Shown: positions 1 to 7,943, counted from the stretch's first letter. The stretch: 18,471 nucleotides of DNA from Oscillospiraceae bacterium (GCA_016296485.1 JAEDJF010000021.1:1-18471); one strand, 5' to 3'. Notes: generated by a model from the sequence alone, not told the origin. A program made the numbers and translations.

Positions 1-388
1 GAGCAAAACGCAAGCGGCATACTCTCCGATGAACGCTTTTCTAAAATGCTTCAAAACTATGAGAAAGAGCAAAAAGCATTAACGCAGGAAGTTGCCGACA
101 GCAGACAGACCTTAGAGGAAGCCAAGCAGAAAGCAACGGATTTAAGGCTTTTACTCCCGTACTCTACGTGAAATGACGGAAATAAACGAACTCACGCCGA
201 CACTTGTAAATTCTCTTATCGAGCGTATCGAAGTCCATAACAACGATAAGTCAAGCGGTCATTGTTATGTAAAGGTCGATATTTACTTTACTGCGGTTGG
301 TATGATAGATTTTCCAACCGAACAGGAAATTCTTGCTATGATGGAAGAAATACGGGCAAACCCACAGGATTTCCGCTTTGTAGCATAA
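1..388 (+). pseudogene. C-terminal tail of a large serine recombinase, frameshifted, 5' end outside window
   Basis: Frame 1 reads an alpha-helical, charged stretch (E-K-E-Q repeats, coiled-coil-like) up to a TGA at 169-171. The next frame then continues with ELTPTLVNSLIERIEVHN, KVDIYF and a closing DFRFVA before the TAA at 386-388. I recognise this as the coiled coil plus DUF4368-type end of large serine recombinases (TnpX/TndX relatives) that excise and integrate clostridial transposons and conjugative elements. Removing one C from the CCC run at 156-158 restores a single frame through L-L-R-T-L-R-E-M-T and gives exactly 129 codons to the stop, so a one-base insertion explains the break. It may be a real inactivating mutation or a sequencing error. 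The catalytic N-terminal domain is not in the window. The element would extend to the left. Confidence 0.85.
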
Positions 389-430
389 AAAAAGAATACG
401 GTGTAACCCATTTTACTGAGTTACACCGTA
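387..430 (-). terminator. Rho-independent terminator of groES-groEL
   Basis: A perfect 11-bp inverted repeat (397-407 and 420-430, TACGGTGTAAC / GTTACACCGTA) encloses a 12-nt loop. On the minus strand it is followed by TTCTTTTTTT, so it reads as an intrinsic terminator about 65 nt past the groEL stop. In the plus direction no T tract follows. The T run overlaps the recombinase stop codon, so this terminator probably belongs to the inserted element or sits at its edge. Confidence 0.7.
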
Positions 431-495
431 CCCTACATAAAAACTTCCTTATCTGGCGTTGGCAAAAGGGAAGCTCTTTTTATCTGATTTATTTA

Positions 496-2145
496 TTACC
501 AGTTAGCGCTGGGTTTCGGAACCTGGTGCATCTGATCCTGAACGGTGTTGATCATTCTGCCGTTGTTTTCAGGAATATCGGTTACGAGGCTCTCAGTGGT
601 AAGAACCATCGATGCAACGGAAGCTGCGTTCTGGAGTGCGGAGTGAGTTACCTTTACAGGGTCAACTACGCCTGCCTCGATCATATCGCAGAACTCCTCG
701 GTAAAGACGTTGAAGCCATAGCCGATCTTCTTGGAGCGGCGTACCTTGTCGATAACAACGGAGCCGTCAAGACCTGCGTTGATGGCTACCTGGCGCATAG
801 GCTCCTCGAGAGCGCGGAGAACAATCTTAACGCCGGTTCTTTCGTCGCCGTGAGTGCTGGAAAGGATTTTCTCAACGTCGGGAATTACGTTTACAAGAGC
901 AACGCCGCCGCCTGCTACGATACCCTCTTCAACAGCAGCCTTGGTTGCGTTGAGGGCGTCTTCGATACGGAGTTTTTTCTCTTTTGCTTCGGTCTCGGTT
1001 GCTGCGCCGCATTTTACTACTGCTACGCCGCCGACGAGTTTAGCAAGACGCTCCTGGAGTTTCTCACGGTCATAATCGCTGTGAGCGGTCTCATAGGAAG
1101 CTTTGATGATAGCGATACGGGCGTTGATGTCGTCTTTAGAACCTGCACCGTCAACGATAAGGGTTTTATCTTTGTCAACTCTGACTTTCTTTGCGGAGCC
1201 GAGGTGCTCAAGCTTAACGTCCTGAAGCTGGAGACCGATGTCATCGCAAACGAGGGTTGCGCCGGTAAGAGCGGCAATATCAAGAAGCATTTCTTTTCTT
1301 CTGTCGCCGAAGCCGGGACCTTTTACGCAGCAGACGTTAAGAGTGCCGCGGAGTCTGTTGACGATGAGGTTGGTAAGAGCGTCGCCTTCAATGTCTTCGG
1401 CAACGATGAGGAGTTTCTTGCCGGCTCTCATGCACTGCTCGAGAATCGGAACAAGCTCCTGGAATGCGGAGATTTTTTTGTCAACAAGAAGTATGGAGCA
1501 GTCCTCCATAACTGCAATCATCTTGTCGGTGTCGGTTACCATATAGGGAGAGAGGTAGCCGCGGTCAAATTCCATACCTTCAACGACTTCGATGTAGGTT
1601 TTTGCGGTTTTGCTGTCCTCAACGGTGATGATACCGTCGGTGGTTACTTTCTCCATTGCCTCGGCAATGAGTTCGCCGATTTCAGAATCGCCGCAGGAAA
1701 TAGTAGCTACACGGGCAATATCTTTGGAACCGGAAACTTTCTTTGCATTTTTAAGAACAGCGCTGACGGCTGCGTCAACAGCTTTCTGGATTCCGCGTTT
1801 AACAAGCATCGGATTTGCGCCGGCGGTGACGTTCTTCATTCCTTCGCGTACGAGAGCCTGTGCAAGAAGGGTTGCGGTGGTGGTACCGTCGCCTGCTGTG
1901 TCGTTGGTTTTGGTAGCAACTTCTTTTACGATCTGTGCGCCCATGTTCTCAAAAGGATCGTCAAGAGTGATCTCTTTTGCGATGGTAACACCGTCGTTGC
2001 AGATAATAGGAGTTCCGAATTTCTTATCAAGAACTACGTTGCAGCCTTTAGGGCCAAGAGTAATTTTTACGGTGTTAGCGAGTTTGTCAATACCGCTCTG
2101 AAGAGCTCTTCTCGCTTCGTCACCGTACAGCATCTGTTTTGCCAT
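496..2145 (-). CDS. groL: Chaperonin GroEL (60 kDa, Hsp60)
   Basis: This is the ATP-dependent cytosolic chaperonin that forms a double heptameric ring and folds proteins under a GroES lid. At 549 aa it spans the full family length. The equatorial ATP site is visible as GDGTTTAT near residue 86 and GIVAGGGVAL near residue 410. The apical and intermediate domains (KISAFQELVPILEQ, VKGPGFGDRRKEML) are well conserved. The GGAGG site ahead of the ATG fixes the start. It lies 35 nt behind groES in the same CIRCE-controlled operon. Two things are unusual. The tail after TDIPE runs to PKPSANW with no Gly-Gly-Met repeat. I also count about ten cysteines, including a C where GPKGRN normally has R. Neither touches the nucleotide site, so I expect a working protein. 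Confidence 0.97.
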   Translation of the reverse strand: MAKQMLYGDEARRALQSGIDKLANTVKITLGPKGCNVVLDKKFGTPIICNDGVTIAKEITLDDPFENMGAQIVKEVATKTNDTAGDGTTTATLLAQALVREGMKNVTAGANPMLVKRGIQKAVDAAVSAVLKNAKKVSGSKDIARVATISCGDSEIGELIAEAMEKVTTDGIITVEDSKTAKTYIEVVEGMEFDRGYLSPYMVTDTDKMIAVMEDCSILLVDKKISAFQELVPILEQCMRAGKKLLIVAEDIEGDALTNLIVNRLRGTLNVCCVKGPGFGDRRKEMLLDIAALTGATLVCDDIGLQLQDVKLEHLGSAKKVRVDKDKTLIVDGAGSKDDINARIAIIKASYETAHSDYDREKLQERLAKLVGGVAVVKCGAATETEAKEKKLRIEDALNATKAAVEEGIVAGGGVALVNVIPDVEKILSSTHGDERTGVKIVLRALEEPMRQVAINAGLDGSVVIDKVRRSKKIGYGFNVFTEEFCDMIEAGVVDPVKVTHSALQNAASVASMVLTTESLVTDIPENNGRMINTVQDQMHQVPKPSANW

Positions 2146-2180
2146 ATCTTATATACCTCCGATAATTAATACTAAGTTAA

Positions 2181-2468
2181 TCAGTCTTCAACAACCGCAA
2201 GGATGTCGGACTGAGAGAGGATAATAATCTCTTCTCCGTCAACTTTAACTGTAGTGCCGGCGTATTTGCCCATGATAACGTGGTCGCCTACTTTAACTTC
2301 CATTTTTACTTCTTTGCCGTCAACAACTCCGCCGGGGCCAACAGCAAGAACTTCAGCGATTTCGGGTTTATCCTGAGCGTTAGCGGTGATGAAAAGGCCA
2401 CCTTTGGTCTTTTCTTCGTAGTCCACCATCTTAATAACAACTCTGTCTCCAAGGGGTTTTACGTTCAT
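2181..2468 (-). CDS. groS: Co-chaperonin GroES (10 kDa)
   Basis: This is the heptameric lid of the GroEL chamber. At 95 aa it matches the family. It begins MNVKPLGDRVVIK and carries the GGLFIT mobile-loop segment around residues 23-28. It continues with GPGG, GDHVIMGKYAGT and a closing I-L-A-V-V-E-D typical of the family. AGGAGG lies 7 nt upstream of the ATG. It is first in the groES-groEL operon, transcribed from a promoter and perfect CIRCE site just upstream, so it is expected to be heat-inducible through HrcA. groEL follows after 35 nt with its own ribosome binding site. Confidence 0.97.
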   Translation of the reverse strand: MNVKPLGDRVVIKMVDYEEKTKGGLFITANAQDKPEIAEVLAVGPGGVVDGKEVKMEVKVGDHVIMGKYAGTTVKVDGEEIIILSQSDILAVVED

Positions 2469-2511
2469 TGCAGATCCTCCTACATTTATGTTATTTATTT
2501 ATTTTGTTTTG

Positions 2512-2538
2512 TTAGCACTCCTTCTTTTCGAGTGCTAA
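2512..2538 (-). promoter_or_regulatory. CIRCE operator (HrcA binding site)
   Basis: TTAGCACTC, a 9-nt spacer and GAGTGCTAA form the perfect consensus inverted repeat bound by the heat-shock repressor HrcA. It sits in the groES leader between the predicted promoter and the ribosome binding site. hrcA itself is not in this window. Confidence 0.97.
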
Positions 2539-2542
2539 CAAT

Positions 2543-2571
2543 ATTCTATACTATATCCTTTAAAAAATCAA
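2543..2571 (-). promoter_or_regulatory. Sigma-A-type promoter of groES-groEL
   Basis: On the minus strand TTGATT (2566-2571) and TAGAAT (2543-2548) are separated by 17 nt. The predicted start falls at the upstream half of the CIRCE repeat, the usual arrangement for HrcA repression. No hairpin separates it from the upstream trmB gene, so read-through from trmB is also possible. Confidence 0.65.
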
Positions 2572-2595
2572 GTGGTTTTGCGTATATTTTAAAAA

Positions 2596-3279
2596 TTAGT
2601 TTACATTTGCGGACTTTTCGAGGGGAATTTTCTTTGCGATAAGGAATTTTATCGGTATTCCCTGTTCCGAAAACATCTTTTCGTGCTCGGTCGCAAGGCT
2701 TCCCTCGAAGCCGGAACTATGTAAATCCTCGGTCACATAGACAAGTTCAAACCCACATTCGGCAAAATAGCGCTTCGATGAGAGGAAAAGGTCATCGTTG
2801 TCGGTTTTGAACCAAATTTCGCCGCCGTCCCGGAGAAACTCCCGGTACTGCATAAGCTGATTGTTATGCGTAAGGCGCTTTTTGTGGTCGTGGGTCTTGG
2901 GCCAGGGGTTACAGAAATTTATGTATATCCGCTCGCAGACGTCCTCGGACGAGAAAACTTTATTTATGAGCATAATTTCCTGGCTGAAAATAAGCACGTT
3001 GTCGATTTCCCTTTCAGCGGCGGCGTACTCTTTTTTAATATTCCGCATCGCAAGACCGAGCATTTCGCTTTTTATATCCACGGCGATATAGTTTATATCC
3101 GGGTTTGAGACGGCAAGCTTCGATATGAATCCGCCCTTGCCGCAGCCGAGCTCAATCATAAGCGGAGCATCATTTTTAAAAACGGAGTGCCACTTTCCGC
3201 GGTTTTCCGCCGGAGCGTCTATGCAGTTTTCCCATTCGGCAAGCTCGGGTCTTGCCCAGGGTTTTCTTCTTATTCTCAT
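2596..3279 (-). CDS. trmB: tRNA (guanine-N7)-methyltransferase TrmB
   Basis: This enzyme transfers a methyl group from S-adenosylmethionine to N7 of G46 in the variable loop of tRNAs. At 227 aa it has the normal length. It opens with MRIRRKPWARP, as TrmB proteins do. The SAM-binding ELGCGKGGF loop is near residue 43 and the acidic VDIK follows motif I. The catalytic-region signature INFCNPWPKTHDHKKRLT is near residue 121, and the closing TEHEKMFSEQG is typical of the family. The ATG starts 1 nt after the upstream TatD-family stop codon and its GGAGG lies inside that gene, so the two are probably translationally coupled. It is the last gene of the metG-tatD-trmB group, a common Firmicutes-type housekeeping cluster. 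Confidence 0.95.
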   Translation of the reverse strand: MRIRRKPWARPELAEWENCIDAPAENRGKWHSVFKNDAPLMIELGCGKGGFISKLAVSNPDINYIAVDIKSEMLGLAMRNIKKEYAAAEREIDNVLIFSQEIMLINKVFSSEDVCERIYINFCNPWPKTHDHKKRLTHNNQLMQYREFLRDGGEIWFKTDNDDLFLSSKRYFAECGFELVYVTEDLHSSGFEGSLATEHEKMFSEQGIPIKFLIAKKIPLEKSANVN

Positions 3280-3280
3280 A

Positions 3281-4066
3281 TTATAAATCCTCCGCTTCTA
3301 TTCCGTAAACTCTCATTCCGTTTTCCCGCGCTCTGTCAATGAGCGTCTGGGCATCGGTGCCGCGAAGCTCCGCGAGCCTTTCGGCGGTTGCCGGAATAAG
3401 GGTGCTGTCGCAGCGCTGTCCCCTGTACGGCACTGGAGCCATATATGGGCAGTCCGTTTCAAGGAGTATTCTGTCCTCCGGGACCTCCATCGCCGCAAGA
3501 AGGAGCTTATTGGCATTTTTAAAGGTCACAGAGCCCGTAAAGCCGATATACATACCCAGCTTCAAAAACTCCCTTGCCATTTCCGCCGAGCCGGAGTAAC
3601 AATGGATAATGCCCTTCGGGCGGTATTTTTGGACGAACTCAAGGGTGTCCGCATGGGCTTCCCTATCGTGGATTATAACCGGAAGGTTCAAATCATTAGC
3701 CAGCGCGAGCTGCTGTGAAAAGACCTCTATCTGCTTTTCCCGGGGCGAAAAATCGTAGTGATAGTCAAGCCCGATTTCGCCGATGGCGACGACTTTTTTA
3801 TTTTTCGCGAACTCGCTCACTTTGTCGAGGTAGCCCTCGTTTCCGTCGCTCTCCGCAGAATGCGGGTGTACTCCCACGGCGGAATAAATGAATTTATATT
3901 TCGACGAAAGCTCAAGGGTCGCTTCGCAGGATTTCAAATCGCAGGCGGGGTCCACAACCAAAGAAACGCCGTGCTCGGAAAGTCCTCCGAGCACGGTGTC
4001 GCGGTCCTCGTCGAACCGCTCGTCGTCATAATGTGCGTGTGTATCAAAAATTCCCGTGTATTCCAT
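3281..4066 (-). CDS. TatD-family metal-dependent hydrolase (DNase)
   Basis: Cytosolic TIM-barrel hydrolase of the TatD family; characterised members are Mg-dependent 3'-5' exonucleases or DNases. The metal ligands are recognisable: the N-terminal FDTHAHYDD, GEIGLDYHYD (Glu), PVIIHDREAHAD (His), IIHCYSG (His) and LLETDCPY (Asp). The stretch Y-R-G-Q-R and the C-terminal A-E-R-L-A-E-L are also usual. I place the start at the ATG 4064-4066, whose A is shared with the TGA of metG (TGATG); this gives 261 aa, the family norm. A longer reading from 4117 would overlap metG by 52 nt and has no support. Position behind metG is the classic tatD/ycfH (yabD) context. Confidence 0.93.
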   Translation of the reverse strand: MEYTGIFDTHAHYDDERFDEDRDTVLGGLSEHGVSLVVDPACDLKSCEATLELSSKYKFIYSAVGVHPHSAESDGNEGYLDKVSEFAKNKKVVAIGEIGLDYHYDFSPREKQIEVFSQQLALANDLNLPVIIHDREAHADTLEFVQKYRPKGIIHCYSGSAEMAREFLKLGMYIGFTGSVTFKNANKLLLAAMEVPEDRILLETDCPYMAPVPYRGQRCDSTLIPATAERLAELRGTDAQTLIDRARENGMRVYGIEAEDL

Positions 4067-6006
4067 CAGTGCAGCCTTGTTCCAACAGGTACGGAGTCGT
4101 CTATAAACGTCACGCAAACGGAGCCGTCCTCGCGGTTTCCGGCAAGGAGCATACCGCTGGACTCAACGCCGCAGAGCTTTGCGGGTTTAAGGTTTGCAAC
4201 GACGATTATCTTCTTTCCGATAAGGTCCTCGGGCTCATAGTACTGGGCGATTCCGGAAACGATCTGGCGTCCGCCCATTCCGTCGTCAAGCTGAATTTTA
4301 AGAAGCTTTTTCGCCTTCGGAACTTTTTCACAGGCGACTATCTTCGCGACCCGAAGCTCAACTTTGGTGAAATCGTCGATGGCGATTTCGGGCTCAAGCT
4401 CGATTTTCGGTTTTTCTTCCTTCTGCTCCTTGGCGGCTTTTTCCGCCGCTTCAAGCTCCTCGAGCTCTTTCTTTACGTCTATACGCGGGAAGAGAGTTTC
4501 GCCGCGATGAACTGTGACGTCAGCTGCAAGCACTCCGAAGCTGCCCGCGCTTTCGTAAACTCTTCCCTCCTCGGAAGCACCGATTTGGTCAAGAATCTTG
4601 TCGGCGGTTTCGGGCATAAAGGGAGTCAGCAAAACTGCGCAGACGCGGATTCCTTCAAGGAGGTTATAGAGAACAGTCGCAAGGCGGTCCTTTTTCTCCG
4701 GGTCTTTCGCAAGAATCCAGGGAGCGGTTTCATCGATATATTTGTTGGAACGGGAGATAACCTTAAAAATCTCAACGAGGGCATTCTGGAAAGCGTAGGC
4801 TTCCATCTCGCGCTCATATTTCTCCCGAAGCCCTTTTATCATTCCCACAAGCTCGTCGTCGAGCGCTTCTGCGGCTCTTCCCTCCGGAAGAGTTCCGCCG
4901 AAATATTTTTCCGCCATTGCGACGGTTCTCGATACAAGATTTCCGAGGTCGTTCGCAAGGTCGCTGTTTATTCTGTTAATAAGGGCTTCGTTGGTGAACG
5001 AGCCGTCGGAGCCGAAGGGGAATTCCCGAAGAAGGAAATAGCGGAGCGCATCGGTTCCGTAGCGATTGCAAAGAATAACTGGGTCAACTACGTTGCCCAC
5101 GGATTTAGACATTTTATTGCCGTCGATAAGGAGCCAGCCGTGACCGAAAACGCGCTTCGGAAGCGGAAGGTCAAGGGCCATAAGCATCGCGGGCCAGATT
5201 ATGGTGTGGAAACGCACGATCTCTTTTCCCACAAAGTGCACGTCGGCGGGCCAATATTTTTCAAAATCGTCGTATTTGTCGTTGCCGTAGCCGAGGGCGG
5301 TAATATAGTTGGAAAGAGCGTCAACCCAGACGTAAACCACGTGTTTCGGGTCAAAATCCACCGGTACGCCCCAGTTGAAGCTGGTTCTCGAAACGCAAAG
5401 GTCCTCAAGACCGGGCTTTATGAAGTTATTTACCATCTCGTTGAGACGGGAGGTAGGAAGGAGGAAATCCGGGTGTTCCTCATAGTATTTGACGAGCTTG
5501 TCGGCATAGGCGGAAAGACGGAAGAAATAGGCTTCCTCCTCCGCGTCGATTACGTCGCGTCCGCAATCGGGGCATTTTCCGTCCACGAGCTGGGTCTCGG
5601 TCCAGAAAGACTCGCAGGGGGAGCAGTATTTACCCTTATATGTTCCTTTATATATATCGCCTTTTTCATAAAGCTTTTTAAAGATTTTCTTTACGCTCTC
5701 TACGTGGTAATCGTCGGTGGTTCTTATGAAGCGGTCGTTGGAAATGTTCATCATTTTCCAAAGTTCCTTGATTCCCGCGACGATGTTGTCAACGTACTCC
5801 TGGGGAGTTACGCCTGCCGCTTCCGCCTTCTGCTGAATTTTCTGTCCGTGCTCGTCGGTTCCGGTGAGGAACATTACGTCATAGCCCCGAAGGCGTTTAT
5901 AGCGCGCCATCGTATCCGTAGCAACGGTGCAATAGGTGTGACCGATATGGAGTTTATCCGAAGGATAATATATTGGGGTTGTAATATAAAATTTAGGTTT
6001 ATCCAT
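4066..6006 (-). CDS. metG: Methionine-tRNA ligase
   Basis: Class I synthetase that charges tRNA-Met, including the initiator tRNA. At 646 aa it is the long bacterial form. The HIGH motif is at residues 20-23. A zinc knuckle with two C-x2-C pairs (CSPC, CPDC) lies around residues 128-148. The KMSKS loop (GNKMSKSVGN) is near residue 300. An anticodon-binding helical domain follows, then a Lys/Glu-rich linker. The C-terminal OB-fold tRNA-binding (Trbp111-type) domain begins at DDFTKVELRVAKI and contains VVANLKPAKLCGVESSGM. Only 31 nt separate it from the upstream lipoprotein gene, too little for a T-box or S-box leader. AAGGAG precedes the ATG. The stop overlaps the tatD start by one base. Confidence 0.97.
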   Translation of the reverse strand: MDKPKFYITTPIYYPSDKLHIGHTYCTVATDTMARYKRLRGYDVMFLTGTDEHGQKIQQKAEAAGVTPQEYVDNIVAGIKELWKMMNISNDRFIRTTDDYHVESVKKIFKKLYEKGDIYKGTYKGKYCSPCESFWTETQLVDGKCPDCGRDVIDAEEEAYFFRLSAYADKLVKYYEEHPDFLLPTSRLNEMVNNFIKPGLEDLCVSRTSFNWGVPVDFDPKHVVYVWVDALSNYITALGYGNDKYDDFEKYWPADVHFVGKEIVRFHTIIWPAMLMALDLPLPKRVFGHGWLLIDGNKMSKSVGNVVDPVILCNRYGTDALRYFLLREFPFGSDGSFTNEALINRINSDLANDLGNLVSRTVAMAEKYFGGTLPEGRAAEALDDELVGMIKGLREKYEREMEAYAFQNALVEIFKVISRSNKYIDETAPWILAKDPEKKDRLATVLYNLLEGIRVCAVLLTPFMPETADKILDQIGASEEGRVYESAGSFGVLAADVTVHRGETLFPRIDVKKELEELEAAEKAAKEQKEEKPKIELEPEIAIDDFTKVELRVAKIVACEKVPKAKKLLKIQLDDGMGGRQIVSGIAQYYEPEDLIGKKIIVVANLKPAKLCGVESSGMLLAGNREDGSVCVTFIDDSVPVGTRLH

Positions 6007-6037
6007 TACTTTCTGTCTCCTTTACTTTGTATATCCG

Positions 6038-7342
6038 TCAATACTCTTCAATATATTCAAGCATTTTTTCTTTGAAGTTTTCCGAAGTAACGTCCCCTCT
6101 GAATACGGAAACAATGAGCTTCGTAAATTCGTCGGAAAGGCTCTCGTTCTCGGCGGATTTAACGGTGAACTTCGGCGCAAAAACGGAGGTTGCGATTGAC
6201 TTATATGCCTCTTTATCCGTTTCGGCAAGCTCATATTTTTCCGCAAGCTCGGAAACTTTGAGCACCGGAGTGAGCTCACCGAGGGTTTCCGCAGCTATCT
6301 GCACCGCAGTGTCGCTGTACTGGAAAATCATAAACTTTTTGGCAAGGTCGGCGTTTTTCGCTTCAACGGGAATATACATCTCCGAGAAGGTTACGATGCT
6401 CACTTTTTCTCCCTCGGCGGAAAGCTTCGGATAGGAAGTGAAGCCGTATTCATACTCCCCTTCCTCCTCCATAAGTTCTTTAATGTCGGAGGGGCTTCCG
6501 GAAATGAAAAGCGCTTCGCCGTTTTTAAAGCTCTCTTTTACGTCGTCAGCGGTTTTGGTGCTGCTCCCGGTGACAACAAGGCTTTTTATCTTCTCAATAT
6601 ACCCGACAAAGCTCGCAACAGCTTCGTTTTCCCAAGCTTCGGCGTCACAGCCGAGCATTGAATTAAGAGTTTCCGCCCCAACGGAGGGCGCAAGAGCCGC
6701 CGCAAAAATATTTACGAACTCCTCGGGCTCGGCTCCGGCGTAAGTAAACACCGCAACGTCCTTTTTGTCGCAGTCTTCAGCCAGCGCAACGAAATCGTCC
6801 CAGGTTTCGGGAAGGCTCCAGCCGTTTTCATTGAGAAGCGTTTTGTTATAGATAAGACCCTCTATCTCAAAAAACAGAGGCGCAAGATAGGTTTCGCCGT
6901 TTTCATATGGTTTGCAGAGAGTATTTTGAGTTGCTCCGGAAAGCATAAGAGACGAGGCAACCTGTTCAATATCGGAAAGGGAGGTCATCGCCCTATCTTT
7001 TATAAGGGCTTCCGTAACGCCGCTCTCCTCATAGGAAGGGAGATAGACAAAATCCGGAGAATTTCCGCCAAGTATGCGGTCACGAAGCTCATAGGCGGCG
7101 TCCTTGCTTACGAACATATCAACCGTAACCCCGGGGTTCGCGGCTTCAAAGGCGGCAGCAACCTTTTCCCAATAGGCGCTGTCCTCTCCCCGGTCATAAA
7201 CTACGATGCTGAGCTTTTCCTCAATAGCGGTTTCGGAGACTTGGTCGGAGCTGTTGTCAGCCGGCTCTCCGTCCTCGGAGCAGCCGGCAAAAGAAAATAC
7301 AATCATAAGGACTGCAAGAAATATCGAAAGAGTTTTTTTCAT
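6038..7342 (-). CDS. Lipoprotein solute-binding protein, ABC family 1 type (orphan)
   Basis: Predicted extracellular, lipid-anchored substrate-binding component of an ABC importer, related to the MalE/UgpB-like family 1 binding proteins. The start at 7342 gives a clean signal peptide (MKKTLSIFLAVLMIVFSFAGC) with the lipobox FAGC, and GGGAGG lies just upstream; a 9-codon extension lacks this. The mature part has the KLSIVVYD beginning, A-F-E-A-A-N-P-G-V-T-V near residue 65, LPETWDDFVALAED, and a late P-V-L-K region usual for the fold. At 434 aa the length fits. No permease or ATPase lies beside it, so its partner must be encoded elsewhere. The substrate cannot be read from the sequence. It leads the metG-tatD-trmB group by 31 nt with no terminator between, so co-transcription is likely. 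Confidence 0.85.
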   Translation of the reverse strand: MKKTLSIFLAVLMIVFSFAGCSEDGEPADNSSDQVSETAIEEKLSIVVYDRGEDSAYWEKVAAAFEAANPGVTVDMFVSKDAAYELRDRILGGNSPDFVYLPSYEESGVTEALIKDRAMTSLSDIEQVASSLMLSGATQNTLCKPYENGETYLAPLFFEIEGLIYNKTLLNENGWSLPETWDDFVALAEDCDKKDVAVFTYAGAEPEEFVNIFAAALAPSVGAETLNSMLGCDAEAWENEAVASFVGYIEKIKSLVVTGSSTKTADDVKESFKNGEALFISGSPSDIKELMEEEGEYEYGFTSYPKLSAEGEKVSIVTFSEMYIPVEAKNADLAKKFMIFQYSDTAVQIAAETLGELTPVLKVSELAEKYELAETDKEAYKSIATSVFAPKFTVKSAENESLSDEFTKLIVSVFRGDVTSENFKEKMLEYIEEY

Positions 7343-7373
7343 AATATCCTCCCGGTCATAAAAATACATTTTG

Positions 7374-7402
7374 ATTTTACCACAAAACTATGAGGAATAA
7401 AA
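7374..7402 (-). promoter_or_regulatory. Possible promoter of the orphan binding-protein gene
   Basis: On the minus strand TAAAAT (7374-7379) is preceded by TGG, an extended -10 form, with only a poor -35 (TTTTAT, 7397-7402) at 17 nt. The region is very AT-rich, so chance matches are easy. It leaves a leader of about 25-30 nt. Confidence 0.35.
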
Positions 7403-7426
7403 GCATTTTTATTATTTATTTTAATC

Positions 7427-7455
7427 TTTACTTTTATCTTTCTTTAATTTACAAT
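7427..7455 (+). promoter_or_regulatory. Promoter of the membrane-protein pair at 7491-8397
   Basis: TTTACT (7427-7432), 17 nt, and TACAAT (7450-7455) give a plausible housekeeping promoter with a predicted start about 30 nt before the TTG start codon. It is divergent from the binding-protein gene. Confidence 0.5.
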
Positions 7456-7490
7456 ACTATTAAGCACAAAATAAAGGAAGTGAACGCTTT

Positions 7491-7943
7491 TTGGAAAACT
7501 ATCTGCATATATTTCTTATATCAATGGTGCCGTTCGTCGAGCTTCGCGGCGCTATGATATATGCGGCGGTGGCGGAGATGCCCTTTCTTCCGAGCCTTAT
7601 TTGCTGCGTTCTCGGGAACATTTTTCCCGTTCCTTTCCTTATAAAATTTTCAAAAGGCATTCTTACCTATCTTTCAAAACTCGATAAAATAGGCTGGATA
7701 TTTCAGAAAATAATTGACCGCGGCAATAAAAAGGCGCTCCAGGTGGGAAGCTGGGAGCTTCTCGGGCTTTTCTTTTTTGTCGCCTTCCCTATTCCCGGTA
7801 CCGGCGCCTGGACAGCTTCCCTCGTTGCCGCGCTTTTGCAGCTTCGAATCAAAAAATGCCTTGTTGCGATAGGTCTCGGCGTAATCGCCTGCGGGATAAT
7901 TATGGGACTGCTTTCTTTCGGAATTCCAAATCTTTTTATTTAA
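7491..7943 (+). CDS. Small multidrug-export-family membrane protein (COG2426-like)
   Basis: 150-aa polytopic membrane protein. The segment PFVELRGAMIYAA near residue 14, followed by CCVLGNIFPVPFLI and then FFFVAFPIPGTGAWTASLVA near residue 95, is the signature I associate with the Pfam Sm_multidrug_ex / COG2426 family. Three to four hydrophobic segments are visible: about 5-25, 33-50, 88-115 and 122-145. The family name comes from limited evidence, and an export function is not established for most members. The start is TTG, chosen because AAGGAAG lies 10 nt upstream and no in-frame ATG precedes the conserved region. The next gene starts 13 nt later and its ribosome binding site overlaps this stop codon. 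Confidence 0.8.
   Translation: MENYLHIFLISMVPFVELRGAMIYAAVAEMPFLPSLICCVLGNIFPVPFLIKFSKGILTYLSKLDKIGWIFQKIIDRGNKKALQVGSWELLGLFFFVAFPIPGTGAWTASLVAALLQLRIKKCLVAIGLGVIACGIIMGLLSFGIPNLFI

Noticed and set aside
397..430. Recombinase attachment site formed by the perfect inverted repeat
   Set aside because: The repeat with a T run on the minus strand reads better as the groEL terminator. Large serine recombinase sites are not defined by such simple palindromes, though the true site may be close by.
262..2169. 635-codon plus-strand open frame opposite groEL
   Set aside because: It lies antisense to a clear groEL; its translation is Cys/Val/Asn-rich with no recognisable domain. The open frame follows from groEL codon bias.
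6007..6037. T-box or S-box leader upstream of metG
   Set aside because: Only 31 nt are available and no specifier stem or antiterminator bulge sequence is visible.
4033..6075. 680-codon plus-strand open frame opposite metG
   Set aside because: Antisense shadow of metG; no motif, no ribosome binding site at a sensible place, and MetG is certain on the other strand.
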